Source: Veillonellaceae bacterium SB90
GTDB lineage: Bacteria > Bacillota > Negativicutes > Selenomonadales > Selenomonadaceae
DNA: 20,243 nt
Reading direction: 5' to 3'
Assembly (NCBI GenBank): GCA_902364065.1
Contig: CABJCJ010000020.1
Coordinates: 28,586-48,828, forward strand
Numbering within the stretch: position 1 is the first letter of the stretch; each line of letters begins with the position of its first letter. The position numbers and the translations under genes were made by a program. Under the pieces are notes generated by a model, which was not told the origin of the DNA, searched no databases, and saw nothing but the letters and a program-made list of their open reading frames with translations. This document shows positions 1 to 6,860 of this stretch, piece after piece.

Positions 1-63
1 AGCGGGGACAGCACGCGACTTGCTGTGCTCGTTGTTCTGCCGAAGGGCAAGAGCCTGAGCGGA

Positions 64-425
64 GGGATGTATTCCGCCTGGAGGCGCGCAGCGATTGCCC
101 GCAGGGATGAGGCCCCACACCAAAGGCGCTTCACTCCGGATGTCAGAACGCCGCGGCAGGCGGCGAAACTTCTTTGCTGCACGCAGCAGATTGGGTCACA
201 TTTAGCTGCGCGCTGAAGCCGGAATATATCCCGCAGCGCCTTCCCCCTCATCTGCCAGTTTCCAGATGAATGGGCGTCGTTCAAGCAGCGCGCGTTTCGC
301 ACATTCGTCGGGCTTCGTAAAAAAGGAAAAAATCCCTTTAGCCAGCCGACTTCGCGCAGCGTTGCTCCCTTGTCACCGCCTTTCACATTCAGCTGCGCGC
401 TGAAGCCGGGATACATCCCGCAGCG
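64..425. repeat. Family of ~30-43 bp degenerate repeats (two direct, one inverted copy)
   Basis: Two 43-bp copies at 196-238 and 383-425 differ at only three positions; both carry the core AGCTGCGCGCTGAAGCCGG followed by a TATCCCGCAGCG-like end. A shorter diverged copy lies inverted at 64-93, where the reverse complement reads GCTGCGCGCCTCCAGGCGG and continues into AATACATCCC. No open frame here shows recognisable protein sequence. The function is unknown; the copies may be relics of a dispersed intergenic repeat or of a decayed duplicated gene. Confidence 0.6.
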
Positions 426-469
426 GCCTTGATTTCCTCCTTTCATCAAGCAGAAATTCAACTGCCAGC

Positions 470-745
470 AGTTCCCCTATCGACCCTGCGGGCCACGCCC
501 GGGGATGCCACTGGCATCCCGCGCTTCGCGCCCGTGCGTGGGGCTACGCCGCATGTAAAGACTTGCGGTCAAGTATTGTTCGTGCCCACCAGCTCAAGGA
601 CCTCTTCCACCGCTTACGCGGTCCCCCTTCCCCGTGCGCGGGACTACGCCGCTTGCAAGAACTTGCAGTTGAGTTTTGTTCTTGTCCGTCCATGGACCTC
701 TTCCACCGCTTCGCGGTCCCCCTTCCCCGTGCGCGGGGACGGCTG
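470..745. repeat. Composite intergenic repeat containing a ~96-bp tandem repeat
   Basis: The block begins with CCCCTATCGACCC and a perfect hairpin at 502-520 (GGGATGCCA, one base, TGGCATCCC). It continues with two copies of a roughly 96-bp unit starting near 542 and 642, each ending in CTCTTCCACCGCTT...CGCGGTCCCCCTTCCCCGTGCGCGG. The first CTCTTCCACC lies near 602 and the second near 698. The same composite recurs in the same orientation at about 19008-19155. Several frames stay open through it because it is GC-rich and repetitive, but the predicted peptides are only translations of the repeat. I treat the block as non-coding. Confidence 0.75.
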
Positions 746-771
746 TGCATGAAGATTTCAGATAGACCGTT

Positions 772-777
772 TATAAT
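772..777 (+). promoter_or_regulatory. Probable -10 element of the small secreted protein gene
   Basis: A perfect TATAAT lies about 50 bp upstream of the TTG start at 826 and immediately after the end of the composite repeat. The matching -35 (ATGAAG at 749-754, spacer 17) is weak, so this is a moderate call. Confidence 0.45.
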
Positions 778-825
778 GAAAAAAGATTCATCAACAAAAA
801 GAATATGTCAAAGGAGATGATCGAT

Positions 826-1296
826 TTGAAACAAGTATTTGCATCACTGGCCGCAGGGGCCATCTTAACGGCGGGGACAACAATCTGTGCGGCATCGGTC
901 GCACCCGCTGCGCTCGTCGCGGGCGGCATCGAATACGGCGCTTCGGCTGACTATGTCCAGCAGGTATATGGCACACCTTCTGAGATTGAGACGAAACATT
1001 ATCACGAACTCTTTAGCGGTGCGGTCATGAAATACGAATACGGCGATTCCTTCGAAGTGACATTCGTAGACGGCCTGGCACGCCACATCGAGATTTCCCG
1101 TCACAATGGCATCAAGACGGCGGCCGGCATCGAGGTCGGCTCCACGCTGGAAGAAGTAAAGGCCGCTTACGGAGAGCCGGACAAAATCCACGGCGACAAG
1201 TACATCTATCTCTGTGATGATAACTCGGATCTCGGCATCGTGTTCGAGGTGGAACACAACAAAGTAGACGAGATTGAGATTGGCTATTTGGACTGA
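826..1296 (+). CDS. Small secreted protein with two BamE/SmpA-like motifs, TTG start
   Basis: A 156-residue protein of unknown role. I choose TTG at 826 rather than ATG at 805. An AAGGAG box at 811-816 sits nine bases before the TTG, whereas nothing resembling a ribosome binding site precedes 805. The TTG start also gives a clean signal peptide: MKQ, then a hydrophobic stretch ending near CAASVA at about residue 26. The exported part contains two similar motifs, ADYVQQVYGTPSEIE and STLEEVKAAYGEPDKI. These match the G-x(2)-V-x(3)-YG-x-P signature seen in BamE/SmpA-like small periplasmic or envelope proteins. It stands alone, with a promoter-like -10 upstream and a hairpin downstream. Export is well supported; the BamE-like fold is inference from the motif, and no enzymatic residues are evident. 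Confidence 0.75.
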   Translation: MKQVFASLAAGAILTAGTTICAASVAPAALVAGGIEYGASADYVQQVYGTPSEIETKHYHELFSGAVMKYEYGDSFEVTFVDGLARHIEISRHNGIKTAAGIEVGSTLEEVKAAYGEPDKIHGDKYIYLCDDNSDLGIVFEVEHNKVDEIEIGYLD

Positions 1297-1335
1297 TCGT
1301 CATCATCGCAGACGAAACCAATAGAAACCAATAAA

Positions 1336-1375
1336 TGGGCGCATCCTGCAGATTCAGCCGCTGCGGATGCGCCCA
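1336..1375 (+). terminator. Hairpin terminator after the small secreted protein gene
   Basis: A perfect 11-bp stem, TGGGCGCATCC (1336-1346) with GGATGCGCCCA (1365-1375), can extend with a one-base bulge. The downstream tract CTGTCTTCCTTTCG is pyrimidine-rich but not a clean T run, so termination efficiency is uncertain. Confidence 0.55.
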
Positions 1376-1434
1376 CTGTCTTCCTTTCGTACCTCTCCAG
1401 CACTTATGCAAAGTATCATGACGACGCTGTTAAA

Positions 1435-1461
1435 CAATACGTATTGAATTAATACGTATTG
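1435..1461 (+). promoter_or_regulatory. Palindromic operator/promoter region of hicAB
   Basis: A 27-bp near-palindrome has arms CAATACGTATT and AATACGTATTG around a 5-bp centre. Each arm is itself close to the self-complementary CAATACGTATTG. It lies 27-53 bp before hicA. HicB antitoxins are known to autoregulate through their C-terminal DNA-binding domain, so this is the natural candidate operator. Promoter hexamers overlap it (for example TTAAAC at 1430-1435), but the exact promoter cannot be fixed: the best-looking pair, TTGAAT/TAAAAT with a 17-bp spacer, would start transcription inside the ribosome binding site. Confidence 0.6.
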
Positions 1462-1487
1462 TCTGCTAAAATAAAGGAGGATGGATT

Positions 1488-1676
1488 ATGACGCCAAAAG
1501 AAATGGAGAAACTTATAAAAAAAGACGGTTGGAAATTAATCCGAATCAATGGATCCCATCACCAATATCGCCATACGACTAAACCTGGTATCGTGACCAT
1601 TCCGTTTCATGACAAGCCAAAAGATTTACAAAAGAAGACCATTTCTTCTATTTTAAAACAAGCAGGGTTGAAATAA
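1488..1676 (+). CDS. hicA: HicA-family mRNA interferase toxin
   Basis: This 62-residue protein is full length for HicA. It has the double-stranded-RNA-binding-like fold signature GWKLIRINGSHHQYRH, with the conserved catalytic histidine in GSHH (residues 24-25), then VTIPFHDKPKDLQKKTISSIL and a C-terminal helix. HicA cleaves mRNA when not bound by HicB. AAAGGAGG at 1473-1480 gives a strong ribosome binding site. It is followed 12 bp later by hicB in the usual toxin-first order. The pair is AT-richer than the downstream aldolase gene, which fits acquisition by transfer. No residue or frame defect is visible, so the module looks functional. Confidence 0.93.
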   Translation: MTPKEMEKLIKKDGWKLIRINGSHHQYRHTTKPGIVTIPFHDKPKDLQKKTISSILKQAGLK

Positions 1677-1688
1677 GGGAGTGATAAA

Positions 1689-2123
1689 ATGTTAAGCATG
1701 TATCCGGCTATTTTTTTCCACGAAAAGGATGGCGGCTATTCTGTCGTATTTCCAGATTTAAATCATCTCTCTACCTGTGGAGACACGTTCCAGGAAGCGA
1801 TGGAAATGGCCGTAGATTGTTTGGCGGGTTATCTTTATACCATGGAACTGGACGGAGAGCCTGTTCCGGCACCTACCCCCATTAAACAGGTAAATCCGCA
1901 TACCGAAGAAGACCCCGATGATCCGTACGCTGATGCGGACATCCTGGTCAACATGGTATCCGTCGACGTTCCGGAGTACGCCAAGCAGCATTTTACGAAA
2001 TCGGTTAAAAAAACGCTGAGCATCCCGCAATGGATGAATGACCTGGCCATCTCGAAAAAGATCAATTTTTCCAAAGTCCTGCAGCAGGCGCTGTTGAAAG
2101 AATTAAACATCAAGAGCACATGA
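1689..2123 (+). CDS. hicB: HicB-family antitoxin
   Basis: This 144-residue partner of the preceding HicA toxin starts at ATG after AAGGGAG. The N-terminal part (about residues 4-50) has the degraded RNase-H-like HicB fold: YPAIFFHEKDGGYSVVFPDL, then the TCGDTFQEAMEMA helix. An acidic linker (HTEEDPDDPYADAD, about 77-90) leads to a C-terminal segment from about residue 100. That segment reads SIPQWMNDLAISKKINFSKV and looks like a ribbon-helix-helix DNA-binding domain. HicB neutralises HicA by direct binding and usually represses its own operon; the palindromes at 1435-1461 are the likely target. No terminator follows, and a threonine aldolase gene starts 22 bp downstream. Confidence 0.92.
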   Translation: MLSMYPAIFFHEKDGGYSVVFPDLNHLSTCGDTFQEAMEMAVDCLAGYLYTMELDGEPVPAPTPIKQVNPHTEEDPDDPYADADILVNMVSVDVPEYAKQHFTKSVKKTLSIPQWMNDLAISKKINFSKVLQQALLKELNIKST

Positions 2124-2145
2124 TCAATACGGAGGTTTCAATAAC

Positions 2146-3201
2146 ATGTCATCATCCCAGCTTTTACCGTTTGCGTCCGACTATATGGAAGGCGCGCATC
2201 CCGCGATCCTCAAGCGTCTGGCCGAGACGAACCGCACGCCCATGCCCGGCTACGGCACAGACACCATCAGCGAGGCGGCGCGCGCGAAGATTCGGGCGGC
2301 CTGCCAGTGCCCGGAGGCCGACGTCTATTTCCTCGTCGGCGGCACGCAGACGAATGCAACCGTCATCGACGCGCTGCTCGCCTCGTATCAGGGCGTCGTC
2401 GCGGCGGATACGGGCCATATCAGCCTGCATGAGGCCGGCGCCATCGAGTTTGGCGGGCACAAGGTCCTGACACTGCCGCATACGGACGGCAGGCTGCGCC
2501 CGGAAGACGTCGATGCGTATCTGACGGCCTTCGCGGCCGACGGCAACCGCGACCACATGGTCATGCCCGGCATGGTCTACATCTCCCATCCGACGGAGTA
2601 CGGCACGCTCTACACGGCCGAGGAACTGCACCGCCTGCACGCGATCTGCCAGGCCCACAAGGTCCCGCTCTTCCTGGACGGCGCCCGCCTCGCCTACGCG
2701 CTCGCCTGCCCCGAGAACGACGTGAGCCTATCGCTGATTGCTGCCTGCTGCGATGCCTTCTACATCGGCGGCACGAAATGCGGCACGCTCTTCGGCGAGG
2801 CCGTCGTCTTCCCGCAAAAGAACCGCGCACCACATTTTTTCACGATCATGAAGCAGCACGGCGCCCTGCTCGCCAAAGGCTGGCTGCTCGGCCTGCAGTT
2901 TGATGCGCTGTTCACGGACCACCTGTACGAGCAGATTGGCGAAGCTGCCATCACAGCGGCCGATGCCATCCGAAAAGCCTTGCAAGCATACGGCTACCGC
3001 CTGTTCTTCGAGACGCCGACCAACCAGATCTTCGTCATCATGGCCAACGAACAGCTCGAGCGTCTCGCAAAGAAAGTCTCCTACAGCTTCTGGGAAGCGT
3101 ACGATGCCGAGCATACCGTCATCCGCCTGGCGACGAGCTGGGCCACGACGCCAGAAGAAACAGATCAGCTGCTCACTGCTTTAGATGAAACAATCCGTTG
3201 A
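2146..3201 (+). CDS. ltaE: Low-specificity L-threonine aldolase (PLP-dependent)
   Basis: This 351-residue protein is the usual length for the beta-eliminating-lyase/threonine aldolase family, which cleaves L-threonine or L-allo-threonine to glycine and acetaldehyde. The order of family motifs is intact: FASDYMEGAHPAIL (9-22), GYGTDT (35-40), VGGTQTN (64-70), a TGHI histidine expected to stack on the cofactor (His91), LDGAR (177-181), and the PLP lysine in YIGGTKCG (Lys211). The ATG at 2146 has GGAGG ten bases upstream. It starts 22 bp after hicB with no intervening terminator, so the toxin-antitoxin promoter may contribute to its expression. A stereospecificity subclass cannot be assigned by eye. 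Confidence 0.93.
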   Translation: MSSSQLLPFASDYMEGAHPAILKRLAETNRTPMPGYGTDTISEAARAKIRAACQCPEADVYFLVGGTQTNATVIDALLASYQGVVAADTGHISLHEAGAIEFGGHKVLTLPHTDGRLRPEDVDAYLTAFAADGNRDHMVMPGMVYISHPTEYGTLYTAEELHRLHAICQAHKVPLFLDGARLAYALACPENDVSLSLIAACCDAFYIGGTKCGTLFGEAVVFPQKNRAPHFFTIMKQHGALLAKGWLLGLQFDALFTDHLYEQIGEAAITAADAIRKALQAYGYRLFFETPTNQIFVIMANEQLERLAKKVSYSFWEAYDAEHTVIRLATSWATTPEETDQLLTALDETIR

Positions 3202-3241
3202 GAATACAGCGTAACGAAAAAACCATTGCTTCACCGTTATG

Positions 3242-3266
3242 GTGTGCACCCCGTCAATAGGACACG
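3242..3266 (+). other. Possible relic of an IS3-type element end
   Basis: The sequence TGTGCACCCCGTCAATAGGA followed by CAC resembles the terminal inverted repeats of IS3-family elements, which often read TG..CACCCC..AG.ACAC. No second end or IS3 transposase is visible nearby. The identification rests on general resemblance only. Confidence 0.2.
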
Positions 3267-3278
3267 GAAAAATAAAAT

Positions 3279-4590
3279 ACTCAAACTTCGCAGTTGATAA
3301 TCCGCTGATTTATTCTTAGCGGCAGTCTGCAAAATAAAAATAGCATAAGCTCATTCCGTTTTGTATAATGAAAGTAACCAAAATCCACAACACAAACGGA
3401 GAGCTTATGCTATGAATATTGTACCACATCATCATCACTCCTGTGAAGTCACTTCTTCCAAGATTCATCAATTCTTTGCCGAGTTCCACATTGGCCAGAT
3501 CCTGCGGAGCTGCAATGCCTACAAGCTGCGCGGCATTGCCGTCATGGCCATCTTCCTTGTCGCATTCGAGGCGGTATTCCAGCGTCGGTCTTTCTACCAG
3601 CAGAAGAAGGATGCGCCGAAGTCCATCCCGTTCGAGAGGGACACCTTCTACCGCTTCCTGAATTCCTACGCCATTCATTGGCGCAAGTTTACGCTGCTTT
3701 TGAAGCACGGCCATCATCCAGAAGGCCATCGCGCCGCTGACAAAAAGCAAGGCTCCAGAGGTTGTCCTGACCTTATTGCAAGAAGCGCGTGAAGCAGGTG
3801 TCCCGGCTCAGTACGTCATGTTCGACTCTTGGTTCTGCTCGCCGGCATCGCTGCACCAGATCCACGAGTTCTGCTACGACGTTATCGCGCGTGTCAAGAA
3901 AAGCGAGAAGATGCACTTCCGCTTCCAAGACCGCATGCAGGACGTCAAGACCATCTACCGAGGCCGTAGGAAGCGCCGCGGGCGCTCCGCTTACCTGCCC
4001 TCCGTAGAAGCTGAGGCCGTCAAGAATGGCAAGCGCCTTCCCATACGGCTGGTCTACGTCCGCAACAAGAAGAAGCGCAGTGACTACCTTGTCCTGGTCT
4101 CAACAGACCTGACACTGTCGGAAGAAGAGATTATCCAAACTTATGGCAAGCACTGGAACATCGAGGTCTTCTTCAAGATGTGCAAGTCCTATCTGAAATT
4201 GGGCAAAGAGACGAGATCCATCTCCTACGACGCTCTGACCGCTCACACGTCTATTGTATTCGCGCGCTATATGATGCTCGCGTTAGAGCAGCGGCGCAAC
4301 ATAGATGACCGAAGCCTTGGCGAGCTCTTTTACCTGACGATAGATGAGCTGGAAGACTTGCATTATCTGGATGCTTTGGCCGCATTGCTGAGCCTGCTGA
4401 TGGACTGCGCTCAAGAAGCAGAGATTCTTGACGAAGAGCAGATTAACCAACTGCTCGATCTGTTCGTGGCCAAACTGCCCGCTCTATGGGAAAAGTGTCT
4501 GAAACAGTGTGCATGATGTGACGATGATGCATGCCTGAAATCCTGATAAATCCTTATCTCACAAGGGTTTTAGGTGTGCGAAGTTTGAGT
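3279..4590 (+). mobile_element. Defective IS4-family-like insertion sequence
   Basis: Terminal inverted repeats of 14 bp bound the element: ACTCAAACTTCGCA at 3279-3292 and TGCGAAGTTTGAGT at 4577-4590, a perfect match. They enclose a single broken transposase gene. The flanks (AATAAAAT before, TATACAAT after) do not form a clear target duplication, so the insertion is old or an end has been altered. The element lies between the threonine aldolase and the BCCT transporter genes without interrupting a recognisable gene. Confidence 0.8.
3412..4516 (+). pseudogene. IS4-family-like DDE transposase, frameshifted and internally deleted
   Basis: The N-terminal part begins at ATG 3412 (MNIVPHHHHSCEV, preceded by GGAG) and reads in one frame to about 3702. 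An apparent extra A at 3703-3704 shifts the frame. The continuing protein then reads STAIIQKAIAPLTKSKAPEV and runs to the stop at 4514-4516. The join from PLTKSK to APEVVLTLLQ (near 3750) skips the stretch that carries the first catalytic aspartate in related transposases. The second aspartate (VMFDSWFCSP) and the glutamate motif (YGKHWNIEVFFK) remain. The reading is therefore DDE-type but cannot give an active enzyme. The total of about 368 codons is shorter than the usual 420-450 or so. Confidence 0.88.
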
Positions 4591-4721
4591 TATACAATAA
4601 GTACAACGCCAAAGCATCAAGCGGCTTGCACCGTTTTGCCCGAGCGGATCTGTGTTATCGAGGAATGTTCCCAGTGATACCACCTCGTATCATTTACACC
4701 GTATCAAATAAATGTGGCAAT

Positions 4722-4750
4722 TTGCATTTCACCTGTAAATCTGATATAAT
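4722..4750 (+). promoter_or_regulatory. Strong sigma-70-type promoter of the BCCT-DUF389 operon
   Basis: TTGCAT at 4722-4727 and TATAAT at 4745-4750 are separated by 17 bp, with an extended -10 TG at 4742-4743. The expected start near 4757 leaves a leader of about 73 bases before the TTG start at 4830. Confidence 0.75.
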
Positions 4751-4776
4751 AGAGAAAAACATATTGGATTACAAGG

Positions 4777-4813
4777 CGGAGTCTGTTCACCGACAGGCTC
4801 CGTCTATTTCTTT
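4777..4813 (+). promoter_or_regulatory. Leader hairpin with U-rich tail (possible attenuator)
   Basis: Within the leader, CGGAGTCTGT (4777-4786) pairs over ten positions (one G-U) with ACAGGCTCCG (4793-4802) around a 6-base loop. It is followed by TCTATTTCTTTG. The shape is that of an intrinsic terminator sitting between promoter and start codon. Alternatively it could be the end of an upstream transcript or a stabilising 5' hairpin. No known riboswitch class is recognised. Confidence 0.5.
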
Positions 4814-4829
4814 GTAAGGGGGCTTTTTA

Positions 4830-6830
4830 TTGTATCGAACAAATTTACAGAAAAATATCGTTATACCGAGTCTTATCATCATTGCATCTGTTGCACTGGG
4901 ATGCATCGCCGTGCCTGAGGGTGCGAAAGCCGTCCTGACGTTTCTCAAGCAGGAACTCTTCAATTCCTTCAGCTGGATCTACATCCTCAGCGTGGCCTTC
5001 TTCTTTCTGTTCCTCGTCGTGCTCTGTCTCGGCAAGCTCGGCGATATCCGCTTGGGCGACGATGACGAGGAGCCCGAGTATTCATTCTTCTCCTGGCTCT
5101 GCATGCTCTTTTCTGCGGGCATGGGCATCGGCCTGATGTATTTCGGCGTGGCAGAGCCGATATCACATCTCTCGGCGCCACTTCACAGCATGGCCTCGCC
5201 TGTCGTGCAGACAAAGGAAGCCATGCTCAACACGCTGTTCCACTGGGGAATCCATGCCTGGGCAATCTACGGGATCATCGGCCTCTCTCTGGCCTATTTC
5301 GGCTTCCGTTACCGTCTGCCGGTGACCATCCGTTCTGGCTTCTATCCCCTGCTCAAGCATCGGATCTACAGCACGCCGGGCACGGTCATCGACATCCTGG
5401 CACTCTGCGCCACGATCTTTGGCCTGACGACTACACTCGGCTTCGGTGCCATGCAGCTCCATGCCGGACTTCGGGAAATCGGAGCGCTGTCTGGTGCATC
5501 CTTCCAGAGCCTCGTCTTCATCATCCTGCTGTCCATCGGAGCTGCCGTCTTGTCCTCTATCTCCGGCGTTGGCAAAGGGGTCCGTTACCTGAGTCAGGGC
5601 AATCTGATCCTGGCCATCTCCCTCATGCTTTTCGTGCTGCTGACAGGACCGACCGTCTACATCCTGGCCGCCTTTACCGAGAACATCGGCTACTACCTGA
5701 CGCACATCGTAGAGCTGTCCTTCCGCACCTTTGCCTATGAGAGCACCAAGGAAGAGTGGTTCACGAGCTGGACCATCATGTACTGGGCCTGGTGGATTTC
5801 CTGGGCACCGTTCGTCGGCCTGTTCATCGCCAAGATTTCCCGCGGGCGCACGATCCGCGAATTCGTCGTCTGCGTCCTGCTGATCCCGACTGTCTTCAAC
5901 CTGCTCTGGATGACTGTCTTCGGCAACGGCGCCATCTGGATGGATGCACAGACGGCAGGCATGCTGACACAGGCAGCCGAGGAAACAGACCGCCTCTTAT
6001 TCCTGTTCCTCAACCAGCTGCCGCTTCCTGCCATCACATCGCTTATAGCCATCCTGGTCATTGCGATCTTCTTCATCACGTCGGCCGATTCCGGCATATT
6101 CGTCATCAACTCCATCGCCTCGCAGGGTAAGAGCACTTTCCCGAGATGGCAGAGCATCCTCTGGGGAAGCATGCTCGCCGTGCTGGCCATCGGCCTGCTC
6201 TACTCTGGCGGGCTTGAAGCATTGCAGACCATGACGGTCATCATGGCACTGCCGTTCTCCCTCATCATGGTCGTCATGGCCTTCTGCCTGCTGCGCGGCC
6301 TCTGGGTAGATGACTCGTATTTCAGCCGGAACCTCTCTAAGAGCACGGCCTACTGGGACGGCAAACACTGGCAGGCACGCCTGAAAAAGGTCGTCTCCAC
6401 GGGAAAGCTCGAGGATGTGAGGGCCTTCCTGCGCGATGTCGCCGATCCCGCCTTTGAGGAACTGCAGGCGGAATTTGCGAAGAACGGGATTGCGGCACAG
6501 ATCCGCAGCGGTGAAGAAGACGGGCTCCCGTACTGTGAACTCATCGTCGAAAGCGGCCGCCTCCGCGACTTCCTTTACGGTGTCGGCTGCAAGGAACACG
6601 CCGTCTCCAAGATGGTCGTCTCCTCCGACCTCCTTCCGAAGATGGATACGGTAGATGACTTCGAGCCGGTCTGCTACTTTGCCGACGGCAGGCGCGGTTA
6701 CAGTCTCAAGTACATGCGCCGCGAAGAGATGCTGACCGATGTCCTGCGCCAGTACGAGCGCTATATCCGCATGATTGCCAACAGCAAGCACAATCTGTAC
6801 CTATTCGACAAGAAGAACGATGAGACGTGA
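4830..6830 (+). CDS. betT: BCCT-family betaine/choline/carnitine transporter, BetT-like
   Basis: This 666-residue inner-membrane carrier matches the length and architecture of E. coli BetT. About 12 membrane segments cover residues 10-490. A cytoplasmic C-terminal domain of roughly 170 residues follows, ending with MLTDVLRQYERYIRMIANSK, much like the BetT tail. Family motifs are intact: AGMGIGLMYFGVAEP (96-110) and the tryptophan-rich substrate site around W314, W319, W321, W322 and W325 (AWWISWAPFVG), then ISRGRTIREF. BetT proteins take up choline driven by proton symport; choline, betaine or carnitine as substrate here is inference. TTG at 4830 is the start, with AAGGGGG eight bases upstream. 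The downstream DUF389 gene begins 30 bp after the stop, giving a two-gene operon. The long C-terminal domain suggests osmotic control as in BetT. Confidence 0.9.
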   Translation: MYRTNLQKNIVIPSLIIIASVALGCIAVPEGAKAVLTFLKQELFNSFSWIYILSVAFFFLFLVVLCLGKLGDIRLGDDDEEPEYSFFSWLCMLFSAGMGIGLMYFGVAEPISHLSAPLHSMASPVVQTKEAMLNTLFHWGIHAWAIYGIIGLSLAYFGFRYRLPVTIRSGFYPLLKHRIYSTPGTVIDILALCATIFGLTTTLGFGAMQLHAGLREIGALSGASFQSLVFIILLSIGAAVLSSISGVGKGVRYLSQGNLILAISLMLFVLLTGPTVYILAAFTENIGYYLTHIVELSFRTFAYESTKEEWFTSWTIMYWAWWISWAPFVGLFIAKISRGRTIREFVVCVLLIPTVFNLLWMTVFGNGAIWMDAQTAGMLTQAAEETDRLLFLFLNQLPLPAITSLIAILVIAIFFITSADSGIFVINSIASQGKSTFPRWQSILWGSMLAVLAIGLLYSGGLEALQTMTVIMALPFSLIMVVMAFCLLRGLWVDDSYFSRNLSKSTAYWDGKHWQARLKKVVSTGKLEDVRAFLRDVADPAFEELQAEFAKNGIAAQIRSGEEDGLPYCELIVESGRLRDFLYGVGCKEHAVSKMVVSSDLLPKMDTVDDFEPVCYFADGRRGYSLKYMRREEMLTDVLRQYERYIRMIANSKHNLYLFDKKNDET

Positions 6831-6860
6831 CGTCTCCGGTGAAAGGTGATGTGAGATGAA

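Larger units (their letters stand above)
1..760. other. Gene-free repeat-rich stretch
   Basis: No frame of either strand gives a recognisable protein or a start codon with a convincing ribosome binding site. The stretch contains only the two repeat families listed separately, plus short inverted repeats such as TCATCTG/CAGATGA near 248-269. Confidence 0.6.

Noticed and set aside
25..216. 63-residue open frame at the window start
   Set aside because: No recognisable protein features; it overlaps the degenerate repeats.
470..745. CRISPR-like alternation of a conserved core and spacers
   Set aside because: The intervening segments are similar to one another, the period is about 96 bp, there are only two to three units and no cas genes. 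It is a tandem repeat.
429..752. 107-residue open frame
   Set aside because: It lies wholly within the composite repeat. Its peptide only mirrors the repeat (TSSTASRSPFPVRGDG-like), and there is no convincing ribosome binding site.
3279..4590. Target-site duplication for the IS
   Set aside because: The flanking 8-12 bp on the two sides do not match.
4626..4817. 63-residue open frame after the IS
   Set aside because: It spans a near-consensus promoter and the leader hairpin, begins at a TTG without a ribosome binding site, and shows no family features.
5163..5705. 180-residue antisense frame in the BCCT gene
   Set aside because: It is the complement of a clear transporter gene with strong third-position GC bias; its charged, low-complexity peptide is a shadow.
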